DNA from: Roseisolibacter agri
Lineage (GTDB): Bacteria; Gemmatimonadota; Gemmatimonadetes; Gemmatimonadales; Gemmatimonadaceae
Direction: 5' to 3'
DNA length: 64,000 nt
Assembly: GCF_030159095.1 (NCBI RefSeq)
Contig: NZ_BRXS01000005.1
Coordinates: 124,001-188,000, forward strand
The notes below the pieces were generated by a model that saw only the letters and a program-made list of their open reading frames with translations, did not search any database and had not been told where the DNA came from. The translations under genes and the position numbers were made by a program. Position 1 is the first letter of the stretch. Every line of letters begins with the position of its first letter. Shown one piece after another: positions 36,171-44,600 of this stretch.

Positions 36171-38048
36171 TCACGCGGCCGGCGCCGGCTCCTCGGTCAT
36201 CATCACGATCACGCCCTGGGGCCGCTCGTCGCCGCGCCCCACGAGCGGCACGACGGTCGTCTGGCAGGTGATCGCGCGGCCGCGGCGGTTGGTGGCCGGC
36301 AGCGCGATCGCGGCGTTCGTCTGCTCGCCCGCGAGGCAGGCGCGGATCGTCGGCAGCAGCTGCGCGACGGGCAGCCCGATGTCGAGGCCGAGGAAGTTCG
36401 TCTGCTCCACCTCGTCGGCGCGCAGCCCCCACAGGTCCTCGGCGTTGCTGTTCCAGACCAGGACGCGCAGCTCGCGGTCGAGCACCGCGACGCCGGCCCG
36501 CAGGCTGGTGAACACCGACTCGAGGAACGCGTTCAGCCGGTTCAGCTCCTCGCTGCGCACGCGCAGCTCGTCGTTGATCGTCTGCAGCTCCTCGTTGGTC
36601 GACTGGAGCTCCTCGTTCATCGTCTCGAGCTCCTCGTTCGTGGACTGCAGCTCCTCGTTCGTCGTCTCCAGCTCCTCGACGGTGGAGTGCAGCTCCTCGT
36701 TCGTAGTCTCGAGCTCCTCGTTGGTGGACTGCAGCTCCTGGTACGCGGTCTCCAGCTCGGCCTGCGACTCCTCGAGCTGGTGCTGCATCTGCTTGTAGCG
36801 CGTGACCTCTACGAACGAGACGCTGGCGCCGGCGGCCTCGCCGCCCGGCGTCGCGATGGGGACGATGACGATGTCGAACCAGCGCTGGTCGCCGTTCGGC
36901 GCGCGCCACGGCACCTCGCTGCGCGTCACCGACAGCGCGTCGGCGTACGCCTGGTCGATCGCGGAGCGCAGCTCGAACGGGCGGTACGAGACCTCGAGGT
37001 CCTGCAGCGGGCGGCCGATGTCCGCCGTCCCGAGCTGGAAGAGCGCGCGCGCGCGGCCGTTGACGAGCACGAGCCGGCCCGTGCGGTCCACCACGAACTG
37101 CGCGACGTTCCCCGTGTCGAAGGCGGCGCCGAGCACGAGGCGGTCGGGGGCGTCGCCGGCCAGCAGCGGCACGCGCGCGCCGCGCGCCATCACGAACGCG
37201 CGGTCGCGCGACGGGTAGCGCGGCACCTTGGTGAACACGCGGCGGCGCAGGTCGAGCGGCGCGAACAGCGAGTTGTGCGTCAGCAGCGTCTCGGCGCGGC
37301 CGAGGAAGAGGAAGCCGTCGTCGTTGAGCGCGAAGTGGAAGCGCGTGAGGATCTTCGCCTGCGTGGGCGCGTCGAAGTACATCAGCGTGTTGCGGCACGC
37401 CAGCAGGTCGATGCGCGAGATCGGCGCGTCCTGCAGCAGGTCGTTGCGCCCGAAGATGATCGAGCGCCGCAGGTCCTTGCGGAACACGTAGCGCTGATCG
37501 TAGCGCTCGAAGTAGCGGTCCAGCAGCTCGGGCGGCACGCCCTCGACGTCGCGCTCCGTGTACGCGCCCTGGCGCGCCTGCGCCAGCGCGTCGTCGTCGA
37601 GGTCCGTGGCGTACACCTTCGCGCGCTCGCGGAACTGGTCGGGCCCGATCGCCTCGGCGAGCACGATCGCGAGCGTGTACGCCTCCTCGCCGGTCGCGCA
37701 GCCGGCGCACCAGATGCGGATCGGGTCGGAGGGCAGGCGCTGCTCGAGCAGCCGCGGGATGACCTCCGTGCGGAGGTACTCCCAGGGCACGTCGTCGCGG
37801 AAGAAGGCAGTCACGTTGATCAGGAGCGTGTTGAACAGCTGCGAGAACTCGTCGTCGTGCGCCTGCAGGTAGCTGATGTACTCGCCGAACGACTCGACGC
37901 CGACGCTGCGCATGCGCTTGGCGACGCGCCGCATGAGCCCGATCCGCTTGTAGCCCCCGAGCTCCAGGCCGCGGGTGCTGCGGAGGTGCTCGAGCAGCTG
38001 CTCGAACTCGTCGTCGTCGGGCGGCGTGGCGGTCTCGGGGGCGGACAT
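36171..38048 (-). CDS. CheR methyltransferase with PAS domains and NEEL coiled coil
   Basis: 625 aa from ATG at 38048. N-terminal CheR helical domain (about residues 10-85: FEQLLEHLRSTRGLELGGYK), then the SAM-dependent methyltransferase core with ATGEEAYTLA motif and CRNTLMYF (about 85-280). After that come PAS-like regions: one around 310-420 (VVDRTGRLVLVNGRARALFQ) and one around 510-600 (VAVLDRELRVLVWNSNAEDLW). Between them a long coiled coil (about 425-500) consists of heptads such as ELQSTNEELETTNEELHSTV, repeated at the DNA level as 21-bp units at 36570-36750. CheR-PAS proteins of this type transfer methyl groups and couple to two-component/PAS signalling rather than to flagellar chemotaxis. 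In operon with CheB (38075) and patatin (35080). Confidence 0.9.
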   Translation of the reverse strand: MSAPETATPPDDDEFEQLLEHLRSTRGLELGGYKRIGLMRRVAKRMRSVGVESFGEYISYLQAHDDEFSQLFNTLLINVTAFFRDDVPWEYLRTEVIPRLLEQRLPSDPIRIWCAGCATGEEAYTLAIVLAEAIGPDQFRERAKVYATDLDDDALAQARQGAYTERDVEGVPPELLDRYFERYDQRYVFRKDLRRSIIFGRNDLLQDAPISRIDLLACRNTLMYFDAPTQAKILTRFHFALNDDGFLFLGRAETLLTHNSLFAPLDLRRRVFTKVPRYPSRDRAFVMARGARVPLLAGDAPDRLVLGAAFDTGNVAQFVVDRTGRLVLVNGRARALFQLGTADIGRPLQDLEVSYRPFELRSAIDQAYADALSVTRSEVPWRAPNGDQRWFDIVIVPIATPGGEAAGASVSFVEVTRYKQMQHQLEESQAELETAYQELQSTNEELETTNEELHSTVEELETTNEELQSTNEELETMNEELQSTNEELQTINDELRVRSEELNRLNAFLESVFTSLRAGVAVLDRELRVLVWNSNAEDLWGLRADEVEQTNFLGLDIGLPVAQLLPTIRACLAGEQTNAAIALPATNRRGRAITCQTTVVPLVGRGDERPQGVIVMMTEEPAPAA

Positions 38049-38074
38049 CGGTGCGGCGGAGCGGTGGCGCGGGA

Positions 38075-39244
38075 TCAGGAGCGGCCGGGGGTGGGCAGGT
38101 CGCGCATCACGTCGTCGACGACGCCGTCGATGGTGACGTCGTCGCGCTCGAGCGCGCTCGCCTCCGCGATGGCGGCCGCGTCGGCGGCGGCGTCCAGCGG
38201 CTCGGGCGGCACGGCCTCGAGCACCTCGCGCACGGCCCGCGCGCGCGCCTCCAGCTCCTGCGCGCGCCGCTCGAAGCTGTGCGCCGCGGTCGCCCGCCCG
38301 CCGCTCGCGAACCGCTCGGCCAGCCGGCGCGAGAGGGAGGCGTTCTCCTCGAGCGCGGTGACGGCGGTCCACATGGCCGCCTCCAGCGCCTCGTCCTTGG
38401 CGTGCACCAGCGCGGGCTCGCTGTAGGAGTGCCCGACGCGGCAGCGGAAGCGCACCTGCCGGCCGTCGCGGATCTCCCACAGGGAGCCGCTGCATTCCGG
38501 GCAGGTGAAGTGCGAGATGCGGCCGCCCAGCTCCTCGTTCGTGGCGACGCTCGCATCCACGGCCTCGGTGCCGACGCGCTCCACCTCGTCGCGAGGCGGC
38601 GCGCCCGGATCGTCCGAAGTGGACATGGTCGGATCGCGGTCAGGGGCGCTCGCCATCACGGAAGCCGGCTGCGCGGCGAGCGCGGGCATCAGCTGCACGA
38701 GGGTGGTGGCGATCCCGGCGACGGGAAGCACGTAGTCCACGTCCACGTGCGTCAGCGCCGAGCGCGGCATGCCGGGATAGAGCGCCTCGGCCGGCGACTG
38801 CACGATCGCCACGCCGCCGTGGTCCTTCACCTGCGCGAGCCCCAGCGAGCCGTCGCCGAGGTTGCCGGTGAGCACCACGCCGGCGACGCGGCCGCCGTGC
38901 ATCCGCGCCGCGCTGCGGAAGAGCGGATCGATGGCGGGGCGGTGGCCGTTCTCGCGCGGCCCGCGGACGAGGCGCAGCCGGTCGCCGTCGACGATCATGT
39001 GGCAGTCCGGCGGCGCCACGTAGACGCGGCCACCCTGCAGCACGTCGCCGTCGCGCGCCGTGTCGGCGGGGAGATGGCCGGCGCGCGCCAGGATGCGCGG
39101 CAGCACGCTGGGCGCCTGGGCCGGGATGTGCAGGACCACGAGGACGGCGGCCGGGAGGTCGGCGGGCAGGCCCCGGACGAGCTCGGACAGTGCCTCCACC
39201 CCGCCGGCGGAAGCGCCGACGACGACGAGCGGCGGAGTGGGCAT
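38075..39244 (-). CDS. CheB-type methylesterase without receiver domain, with C-terminal zinc ribbon
   Basis: 389 aa from ATG at 39244. The N-terminus is directly the CheB catalytic domain: Ser12 in GASAGGVEAL, His39 in VVLHIPAQ, Asp131 in GNLGDGSLG, and the PAEALYPGMPRSAL substrate groove. There is no receiver domain, so the enzyme is not regulated by CheA phosphorylation in the classic way. After about 190 residues follows a region with zinc-ribbon cysteines, CPECSGSLWEIRDGRQ...CRVGHSYS, and then a helical tail. This CheB-ZnR form is the usual partner of PAS-containing CheR proteins like that at 36171. Together they are expected to methylate and demethylate a shared, possibly PAS-linked target. 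First gene of the three-gene operon; divergent from the PAS gene at 39439. Confidence 0.9.
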   Translation of the reverse strand: MPTPPLVVVGASAGGVEALSELVRGLPADLPAAVLVVLHIPAQAPSVLPRILARAGHLPADTARDGDVLQGGRVYVAPPDCHMIVDGDRLRLVRGPRENGHRPAIDPLFRSAARMHGGRVAGVVLTGNLGDGSLGLAQVKDHGGVAIVQSPAEALYPGMPRSALTHVDVDYVLPVAGIATTLVQLMPALAAQPASVMASAPDRDPTMSTSDDPGAPPRDEVERVGTEAVDASVATNEELGGRISHFTCPECSGSLWEIRDGRQVRFRCRVGHSYSEPALVHAKDEALEAAMWTAVTALEENASLSRRLAERFASGGRATAAHSFERRAQELEARARAVREVLEAVPPEPLDAAADAAAIAEASALERDDVTIDGVVDDVMRDLPTPGRS

Positions 39245-39438
39245 CGCGAGGGGGGTAGTGAGGACCGGCGTACATGGCCGGATGCAGAGCTGCTAGAATA
39301 GCCGCCGGAAGTGCGACGCGGGAGCGCCGATGGTGCGCCGGCGCGTCCCACGCGATAGCGTTGCAAGGTGTGCGCGACGAGCCGCGTCGCGACACGAGCC
39401 CCGCGCCGCGCGGCGCTCCCCTTCCGTCCCGGAGCCAC

Positions 39439-39996
39439 GTGCCGACCATCTCCGACTACGCCGAGTACGCGGACGCGCTGCGGGCGCGCCGCCAGCACGC
39501 GACGCAGGCCGCGCCCGCCGCGGCCGCGGGGCTCCTGCACGCGACGCTGGCCGAGCTGGGCGAGGCCGAGGAGGAGCTGCGCGCGCAGAACGACGACCTG
39601 CTGCAGGCGCAGCTGGCCCAGGAGGGCCGCGAGGCGCGCTGGCGTGCGCTGTTCGAGCTGGCGCCCGCGGCCTACCTCGTGACCACGCTCGACGCGGTCG
39701 TGGTGCAGGCGAACGCCGCAGCCTGCGCGCTGCTGCGGCGGCCGGTGAACGCGCTCGTCGGCAAGCCGATGGCGTGCTACGTCGCGCTCGACGAGCGGGG
39801 CGCGTTCCGGACGGCACTCGAGCGCGCCGCGCACGCGCCCGGCGTGGAGGAATGGCCGATGCTGATGCTCCCACGCGAGGGCGCCATGGTGGACTGCCGG
39901 CTGCGCGTGTCGCGCCTGCCCGACGGCGAGCGCGGCGAGCGGCTGCTCGGCTGGCTGATCACCGAGACCCACCCTTCCACCGTCGATCTCGGATGA
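39439..39996 (+). CDS. PAS-domain protein with N-terminal coiled coil
   Basis: 185 aa from GTG 39439 (weak GGAG upstream). Residues 1-65 are an alpha-helical coiled coil (LHATLAELGEAEEELRAQND), and residues 75-180 a PAS domain: FELAPAAYLVTTLDAVVVQA, AACALLRRPVNALVGKPMACY, then MLMLPREGAMVDCRLRVSRL. No histidine kinase or output domain follows, so the protein is a small sensor or scaffold. Its stop overlaps the MarR start by 4 bases (ATGA), so the two are translationally coupled. It lies head-to-head with the CheB-CheR operon (194 bp between starts) and the coiled coil resembles that in CheR, hinting at heteromer formation; that part is speculative. Confidence 0.8.
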   Translation: MPTISDYAEYADALRARRQHATQAAPAAAAGLLHATLAELGEAEEELRAQNDDLLQAQLAQEGREARWRALFELAPAAYLVTTLDAVVVQANAAACALLRRPVNALVGKPMACYVALDERGAFRTALERAAHAPGVEEWPMLMLPREGAMVDCRLRVSRLPDGERGERLLGWLITETHPSTVDLG

Positions 39997-40484
39997 CGGG
40001 CCGACGCCGCTCCCCGACCGCCACCGCGGCGCCCAGCGACGCGGAGGCACTGCTGGACGCGCTGCGCGCGGTAGGGCGCCAGCTGCGCGTGGCCGACCGC
40101 GAGGCCGAGCAGCGCGTGGGGCTGCACCCCGCGCAGCTGCACACGCTGCAGCGCCTCGCCGAGCGGCCCGCGTCGTCGCTGGCCGAGCTGGCGGAGCGCA
40201 CGCACACCGACCCGAGCTCGGCGTCGGTGGTGGTGCAGCGCCTGGTGGAGCGGGGGCTGGTGGAGCGCACGCCCGCGGCCGACGACCGGCGCCGCACGGA
40301 GCTCGGCATCACCGCCGCAGGGCGCGCGCTGGTGCGGCGCTCGCCCGCCATCGCCGCCGACCGGCTCGCCGCGGCCGTCGAGACGCTGGGGCCGGCGCGG
40401 ACGTCGACGCTCGTGCGCTCGCTGCACGCGCTGTCGCGGGTGCTGCGGCAGCCGGCCGGCGACACCGACGACGCCGACGGCTGA
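39993..40484 (+). CDS. MarR family transcriptional regulator
   Basis: 163 aa from ATG 39993, overlapping the PAS gene by ATGA. The winged helix-turn-helix region spans about residues 35-115: LHPAQLHTLQRLAERPASSL, AELAERTHTDPSSASVVVQR, LVERGLVERTPAADDRRRTELGITAAGRALV, the last being the MarR wing with conserved DDRRR. Flanking helices at both ends provide the dimer interface. MarR proteins repress promoters until they bind a small ligand or are oxidised; there is no Cys in the usual redox position here. Being coupled to a PAS sensor protein, it may regulate the adjacent CheB-CheR operon; this is inference from location only. Confidence 0.88.
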   Translation: MTGRRRSPTATAAPSDAEALLDALRAVGRQLRVADREAEQRVGLHPAQLHTLQRLAERPASSLAELAERTHTDPSSASVVVQRLVERGLVERTPAADDRRRTELGITAAGRALVRRSPAIAADRLAAAVETLGPARTSTLVRSLHALSRVLRQPAGDTDDADG

Positions 40485-40522
40485 GCCGTGCCGCGGGCCG
40501 CCCGCGTCGTGCGGGCCGATAC

Positions 40523-40550
40523 TTGCGATCCAAACGGTTGGTGCTACACT
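40523..40550 (+). promoter_or_regulatory. Possible sigma70-type promoter
   Basis: TTGCGA (40523-40528), 16-bp spacer, TACACT (40545-40550), about 58 bp before the ATG at 40608. This is the only promoter in the window that I could pick by eye with reasonable spacing. Confidence 0.45.
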
Positions 40551-40607
40551 GGGCGGGGGAGCTGGCCGGGACCGCGAGGAGCACGCACGCCGAACCGCAC
40601 ACGGACC

Positions 40608-41108
40608 ATGCAGGATCGCGATCAGCACCATCGTTCGTCCGGCCACGCCGGGGACGCCGGCGAGCGGTTCGTGGATCGGCGCGCCCCGGGCCGCGGCGCC
40701 CCCACGCACGTCGAGCGGCGCGTGGAGCCGCGGGTGGACGGCCGCGCCCCGCTGCTCGGCACGAGCGAGCACGTCGGCGAGACGCTGCGGCGGGCGCGCG
40801 CGTCCATCGCCGCGTCGCGCGAGCACCGGGAGACGCTGCTGGCCCTGTTCGCGCGCGGCTCGGCGCTGCTGGCGGCGTCCGATCGGGCCATCCGCCAGTC
40901 CCAGGCGCTGCGGGCCGAGCTGCGGGCGTCCGTGACGGCGCTGGTGCAGCACCTCCACGACGACGGCGAGCCGCCGCAGCGCATGCTGGTGCTGGTGAAG
41001 TCGACCGTCGCCGCCGCGCTGCCGCCCGAGTGCGACCCGAGCGAGCGCCGCGCGCTGATGGAGGACGTGGTGCGCTGGAGCATCGACGCCTACTACCCGG
41101 CGGCGTAG
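40608..41108 (+). CDS. Soluble helical protein of unknown function
   Basis: 166 aa from ATG 40608. The first 50 residues are Arg/Gly/His-rich and disordered-looking. From about residue 55 the protein is a helical bundle: TLRRARASIAASREHRETLL, ALFARGSALLAASDRAIRQS, QALRAELRASVTALVQHLHD, then a terminal block RMLVLVKSTVAAALPPECDP followed by RRALMEDVVRWSIDAYYPAA. The terminal block (positively charged, VKSTV...W.IDAYY) is the sort of short conserved motif found at the C-terminus of signalling-associated proteins, but I cannot name it. No Cys except one in ECDP. It has its own promoter at 40523 and ends 29 bp before a convergent gene. Confidence 0.65.
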   Translation: MQDRDQHHRSSGHAGDAGERFVDRRAPGRGAPTHVERRVEPRVDGRAPLLGTSEHVGETLRRARASIAASREHRETLLALFARGSALLAASDRAIRQSQALRAELRASVTALVQHLHDDGEPPQRMLVLVKSTVAAALPPECDPSERRALMEDVVRWSIDAYYPAA

Positions 41109-41137
41109 GGCACGCGACGCGCCGTACGCCGCCGCCC

Positions 41138-43195
41138 CTATCGCAGCCGCACCAGCGACAGCGTCACCGTCGGCGGCAGCGCCTCCCAGGTGAGCGACGC
41201 CGTGCGCCCGGCCCCGACGCCGAAGCGCATGTACGCCGCGCCGCCGGCGAGGATGCTGGCCGTGCTGCTGGATCCGCTCACGAGCGCGGTGGTCTGCAAC
41301 GGGTACGTGCCCGAGCCGTCGATGGCCGCGAACACCGAGCGCAGGTTCCAGCTGAGCATCTGGAAGCGCGCGTCCGCGCCCGGCACGTCGTCCATCAGGA
41401 GCATCGTCGCCCAGTCGCGGAAGCGCGTCGCGACGTCGGTGCCGAAGACGGCATGCAGGTTGGGCAGCCCGCTCGCGGTCCCGTTCACGAGCCGCTGCCA
41501 GAGCGTCTCCTGCGCGGTCGCCTGCTGCTGGTCGGCAGCGTAGCGGAGGAACGCCCACGTCGCGCCGCGCGTCGCCAGCGAGTCGTCGTCGGCGTACGGC
41601 GAGTTGCGCGTGGGCCCCTCCAGGAAGAGCCCCAGCCGGTCGAAGTTGTCGATCGCCTGCTCGGTGAAGGCGGTGGCGATGGGCGGCGTGCTGCGGAGCA
41701 TCGTCGCGTCGAGGTTCTGCCGCGGCTGCAGCCCCGTGCGCGCGAGGAACACCAGCTCCTCCGCGACGTGCGCGAGCCCCTCGTCCAGCCACGTCGCCTC
41801 GTAGTCGTCGGCGCTCGTGTTCACGTACAGCCGCCGCGACGCGTTGATGAGGTGCTCGAACTCGTGCGCGACGGTCGCGATCGTGACGTTGGTGACGAAC
41901 GACTTGGAGTAGCGGTTGCCGTTGATCATCCCGCCGGGATCGGGCACCAGCAGGTAGAACATCTCGGCCACGTTGCTGGCGGCGCAGGCGTCGGGCGAGG
42001 CGGAGGTGCCGCGCGTGGGGAAGAGGTCGCGCGGGGTGAAGAAGCCGCCGATGTAGAAGTCGGAGTTCTTCGGCGTCAGCGCGTTCACGGCGGCCGTGTA
42101 GTACAGCACGACCTTGCCGTTGCCGTCGATGTCGGTGGGCGCGCCGAAGTTGCGCACGTCCACCGCGTACACCAGCGTGTCGAACGTCGCGGCGATGGCG
42201 GCGTAGTCCGCGTCCGTGAAGCCGCCCATCGGGTTCGTCGTGTCGGCGACGACGATGGCGCGATTCGACACGGCCGCGACGCGCGACACGCGGTTGTCGG
42301 GACGCGAGCACGCGACGTCGCCGTTGGCGTTCAGCGTCACGAGCTGCCCGACGGAGACGTTGCCGGGGATCACCGCGCGGCGCGGCCCCTCGGCCGCGGT
42401 GCCGCGCGACGCCAGCCACCCGCGCGCGGCGCCGAAGCGCGGCCGCAGCTCGCGTGCGGCCGCCTCGCGCACGCGCGCGCCGAACGCGGCGCCCGCCGGA
42501 CGCTGGCCGATCGCGGCGAGCAGCGCGCGGCGCCCGTCCAAGACGTTGGCGCTCGGGCGCAGCGGCGCGCCGCTCACCGTCTCGATCCCCGTGGGCCGCA
42601 CCACGAACGCGGAGCGCGAGCGCGGCGTGGTGGCGGCGTTGAACGCGACGAGCGCGAACTCGCCGCCGGTCGCACCGCCGTTGACGCACAGCGTGGTGCC
42701 GGCGGGCGCCATGACCTGCCCGGGCGTGAGCGTGCCCGCCGTCGCGGGATCGCATGCCGTCGCCGTGGCGGCGATCGTGGCGCCGAGCGTCGTCGTGAGC
42801 GACGTGCCGGCGACGCTGGCGGTGACCTGCACCGGACCCGCGACGCTGCCGAGCACCACCTGCGTCTGCGCGCGGCCGGCGGCGTCGGTGACGGCGGTGC
42901 CCGTGGTGACCGTCGCGCTCCCCGACGAGACGACGAACGTCACCGGCACGCCCGCGACCGGCGCGCCGCTCGCGCTGCTCACCTGCACGACGAGCGGCGT
43001 CGCGAGGGTGCTGCCCGGATCGCCCGACTGGCCGGCGCCCGACACCACGCGCACCGCCGCCGGCGCCGCGGACGATCCGCTGGCGCTCGGCGCGCCGGTG
43101 GGAGCGGCACCGTCACCGCCGCCGCACGCGGCGAGCAGGACGAGCAGCAGACGACACGCGGCGCGGAGTGGGGTCCGCGAGGGAGAGGCAGGCAT
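41138..43195 (-). CDS. M30-like metallopeptidase lipoprotein with Ig-like domain
   Basis: 685 aa from ATG at 43195. Lipobox LLAAC near residue 24. Residues about 50-160 are a bacterial Ig-like (Big_1) domain: AGQSGDPGSTLATPLVVQVS and SGAPVAGVPVTFVVSSGSAT. The peptidase part follows a linker: VLYYTAAVNALTPKNSDFYIGGFF, and the zinc motif TVAHEFEHLINASRR (HEFEH), then further ligand context WLDEGLAHVAEELVF. This resembles the M30 (hyicolysin) group. After that, a helical region and a C-terminal beta-rich domain (SGTYPLQTTALVSGSSSTAS, YMRFGVGAGRTASLTWEALP) that may bind substrate. Predicted surface-exposed protease. The stop is only 29 bp from the opposite-strand gene's stop. Confidence 0.82.
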   Translation of the reverse strand: MPASPSRTPLRAACRLLLVLLAACGGGDGAAPTGAPSASGSSAAPAAVRVVSGAGQSGDPGSTLATPLVVQVSSASGAPVAGVPVTFVVSSGSATVTTGTAVTDAAGRAQTQVVLGSVAGPVQVTASVAGTSLTTTLGATIAATATACDPATAGTLTPGQVMAPAGTTLCVNGGATGGEFALVAFNAATTPRSRSAFVVRPTGIETVSGAPLRPSANVLDGRRALLAAIGQRPAGAAFGARVREAAARELRPRFGAARGWLASRGTAAEGPRRAVIPGNVSVGQLVTLNANGDVACSRPDNRVSRVAAVSNRAIVVADTTNPMGGFTDADYAAIAATFDTLVYAVDVRNFGAPTDIDGNGKVVLYYTAAVNALTPKNSDFYIGGFFTPRDLFPTRGTSASPDACAASNVAEMFYLLVPDPGGMINGNRYSKSFVTNVTIATVAHEFEHLINASRRLYVNTSADDYEATWLDEGLAHVAEELVFLARTGLQPRQNLDATMLRSTPPIATAFTEQAIDNFDRLGLFLEGPTRNSPYADDDSLATRGATWAFLRYAADQQQATAQETLWQRLVNGTASGLPNLHAVFGTDVATRFRDWATMLLMDDVPGADARFQMLSWNLRSVFAAIDGSGTYPLQTTALVSGSSSTASILAGGAAYMRFGVGAGRTASLTWEALPPTVTLSLVRLR

Positions 43196-43284
43196 GGGCA
43201 CACCCTGGTGACAGTGGCAGGGGTGCAGGGGCGAGGTCCATGCCACCGCGCACCGGTGCGCCGGTCAGCGGCCGCTCACGCGGC

Positions 43285-43839
43285 TCACAGGCGCAGCACG
43301 GCCGAGCTCCACCCCGACGGATCGCGGTCCTGCCGGTACAGGACGTCGAGGTCCACCTCGATCTCGGCGCCGTCGCGCCGCAGCGCGAAGCGGTCCATGC
43401 CGCGCGTCGCGCGCCCCTCGATGAAGCCGCCGTCGGGCCGGTACCGCGACTTGTGCTTCGGGCACTGGAACCGCCGGTCGCGCTCCATCCAGCGCAGCGC
43501 CGTGTTCTGGTGCGGGCACGCGAGGTTGAACGCGTACGCCGCGCCCTCCCACCGCACGAGGATCACCTCGTTGTCGCGGTCGATGGAGGCGCCGTCCTGC
43601 GCGGGCACGGGATAGCGCGGCCCGCCGCCGCGCGCGCGGCGCGCCGGCACGAAGGCGAGCGGGCGCGCCCAGGCGTCGTGCGGCGATGCGCCGAGTCCGA
43701 GCAGCGCGGCCGCCACCGCAACCGCGGCGTCGCGCAGGAAGGCGCGGCGGTCGCGCGGGAACGCGTCCGGAAACGCGTCGTCGCAGGCCGCGCACGCGTC
43801 GTCGTCGTCGCGACCGTCGTCCCGCACGTCCTGCGGCAC
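43285..43839 (-). CDS. Rieske-type [2Fe-2S] protein, second of a tandem pair
   Basis: 184 aa from GTG at 43839, five bases after the stop of 43845-44372. A twin-arginine-like signal (RDRRAFLRDAAVAVAAALLG) suggests export of the folded protein by Tat. The Rieske ligands are complete: CPH in ACPHQNTALRW and CPKH in RFQCPKHKSRYRPDGGFIEG (C-x-H and C-x2-H). The rest has beta strands NEVILVRWEGAAYAFNLA and IEVDLDVLYRQDRD. The ligand loops lack the extra disulfide pair found in high-potential Rieske proteins of cytochrome bc1, so a ferredoxin-like or electron-transfer role in the periplasm is likely. Adjacent to the partner Rieske lipoprotein; they probably form an electron-transfer pair, though no cytochrome is in the window. 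Confidence 0.82.
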   Translation of the reverse strand: MPQDVRDDGRDDDDACAACDDAFPDAFPRDRRAFLRDAAVAVAAALLGLGASPHDAWARPLAFVPARRARGGGPRYPVPAQDGASIDRDNEVILVRWEGAAYAFNLACPHQNTALRWMERDRRFQCPKHKSRYRPDGGFIEGRATRGMDRFALRRDGAEIEVDLDVLYRQDRDPSGWSSAVLRL

Positions 43840-43844
43840 GTGGC

Positions 43845-44372
43845 TCAGCCCTTGGTGACGGTGACGGTGCGTGCGGCGGCGTCGTACGCGGCGCGGTACT
43901 CGGTGAGCGGGCGCGGCGCCGGCCCGGCCACGTTGCGACCGGCGGTGTCGTACTCCGAGCCGTGGCACGGGCACGTGATGCGAGTGCCGTTGAAGCCGCT
44001 CACCGGACACTGCTCGTGCGTGCAGATGCTGGTGAACGCGCGGTAGCTGTCGTTGCCCAGGTTGATGATGATCACGTCCACCGCCGACCCGCCGACGGTG
44101 CCGAACACCTGGAAGCCGTTCGCCTGCGCGAGGCTCGGGAACTGCGCCAGCTGCACGGTGAGCACGTTGCCGGCGACGCTGGCGCCCGCGTTGGCGGGGA
44201 TCTGCGGGGGCGTGGGCCGCGGGCCGGTCGGGTCGCCGCCGCCACCGCCGCCGCACGACGCGGCGAGCGCCGCGGCCAGCACGGACAGCGCGGTGGTGGA
44301 GACGAAGTCGCGCCGCGTGAGGCACGCGTCGGCGGGGTCGGGATGCGACGACAGGACGGGAAGCTGCGGCAT
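43845..44372 (-). CDS. Rieske-type [2Fe-2S] lipoprotein, first of a tandem pair
   Basis: 175 aa from ATG at 44372. A Tat signal with twin arginine (TRRDFVSTTA) ends in a lipobox ALAASC (Cys40), so the protein is probably exported folded and lipid-anchored. A Gly/Pro linker follows, and the Rieske domain has CTHEQCPVSG (C-x-H with a further Cys) and CPCHGSEYD (C-x2-H, also with an extra Cys), the four-ligand arrangement plus the two disulfide cysteines of classical high-potential Rieske proteins. It is therefore likely to have a higher potential than the neighbour at 43285. Both genes form a bicistronic unit; the larger cluster has no bc1 or cytochrome b genes, so the partners are elsewhere. 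Confidence 0.85.
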   Translation of the reverse strand: MPQLPVLSSHPDPADACLTRRDFVSTTALSVLAAALAASCGGGGGGDPTGPRPTPPQIPANAGASVAGNVLTVQLAQFPSLAQANGFQVFGTVGGSAVDVIIINLGNDSYRAFTSICTHEQCPVSGFNGTRITCPCHGSEYDTAGRNVAGPAPRPLTEYRAAYDAAARTVTVTKG

Positions 44373-44533
44373 GCCTCGCGTGATGAGATGTGAGCCGTGT
44401 GGACGGCGACCATGGGCCGTCACGCCGCAGACGGCACGGTCACGCGGAGTATTCCCGCGGCGCGTGCTGGGGCGCGCGTCGGGAATAGTGCACGACGTCG
44501 CGCCGTCCGCCCCGACGCATCCCCGCGCACCCC

Positions 44534-44575
44534 GCGTCGCTCGCGTCGCTCGCGTCGCTCGCGTCGCTCGCGTCC
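44534..44575. repeat. Short tandem repeat, 9 bp x about 4.5
   Basis: GCGTCGCTC repeated in tandem (unit 9 bp, about four and a half copies) in the non-coding leader of the CHRD gene, 26 bp before its ATG. Likely slippage-generated and possibly variable between strains. Confidence 0.7.
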
Positions 44576-44600
44576 CGCCCCTCTCGCCGGAGCCTCCGCC

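Noticed and set aside
36138-38426. 762-aa plus-strand frame opposite the CheR gene
   Set aside because: Low-complexity Arg/Val/Leu antisense of coding DNA; the minus strand encodes CheR with full motifs.
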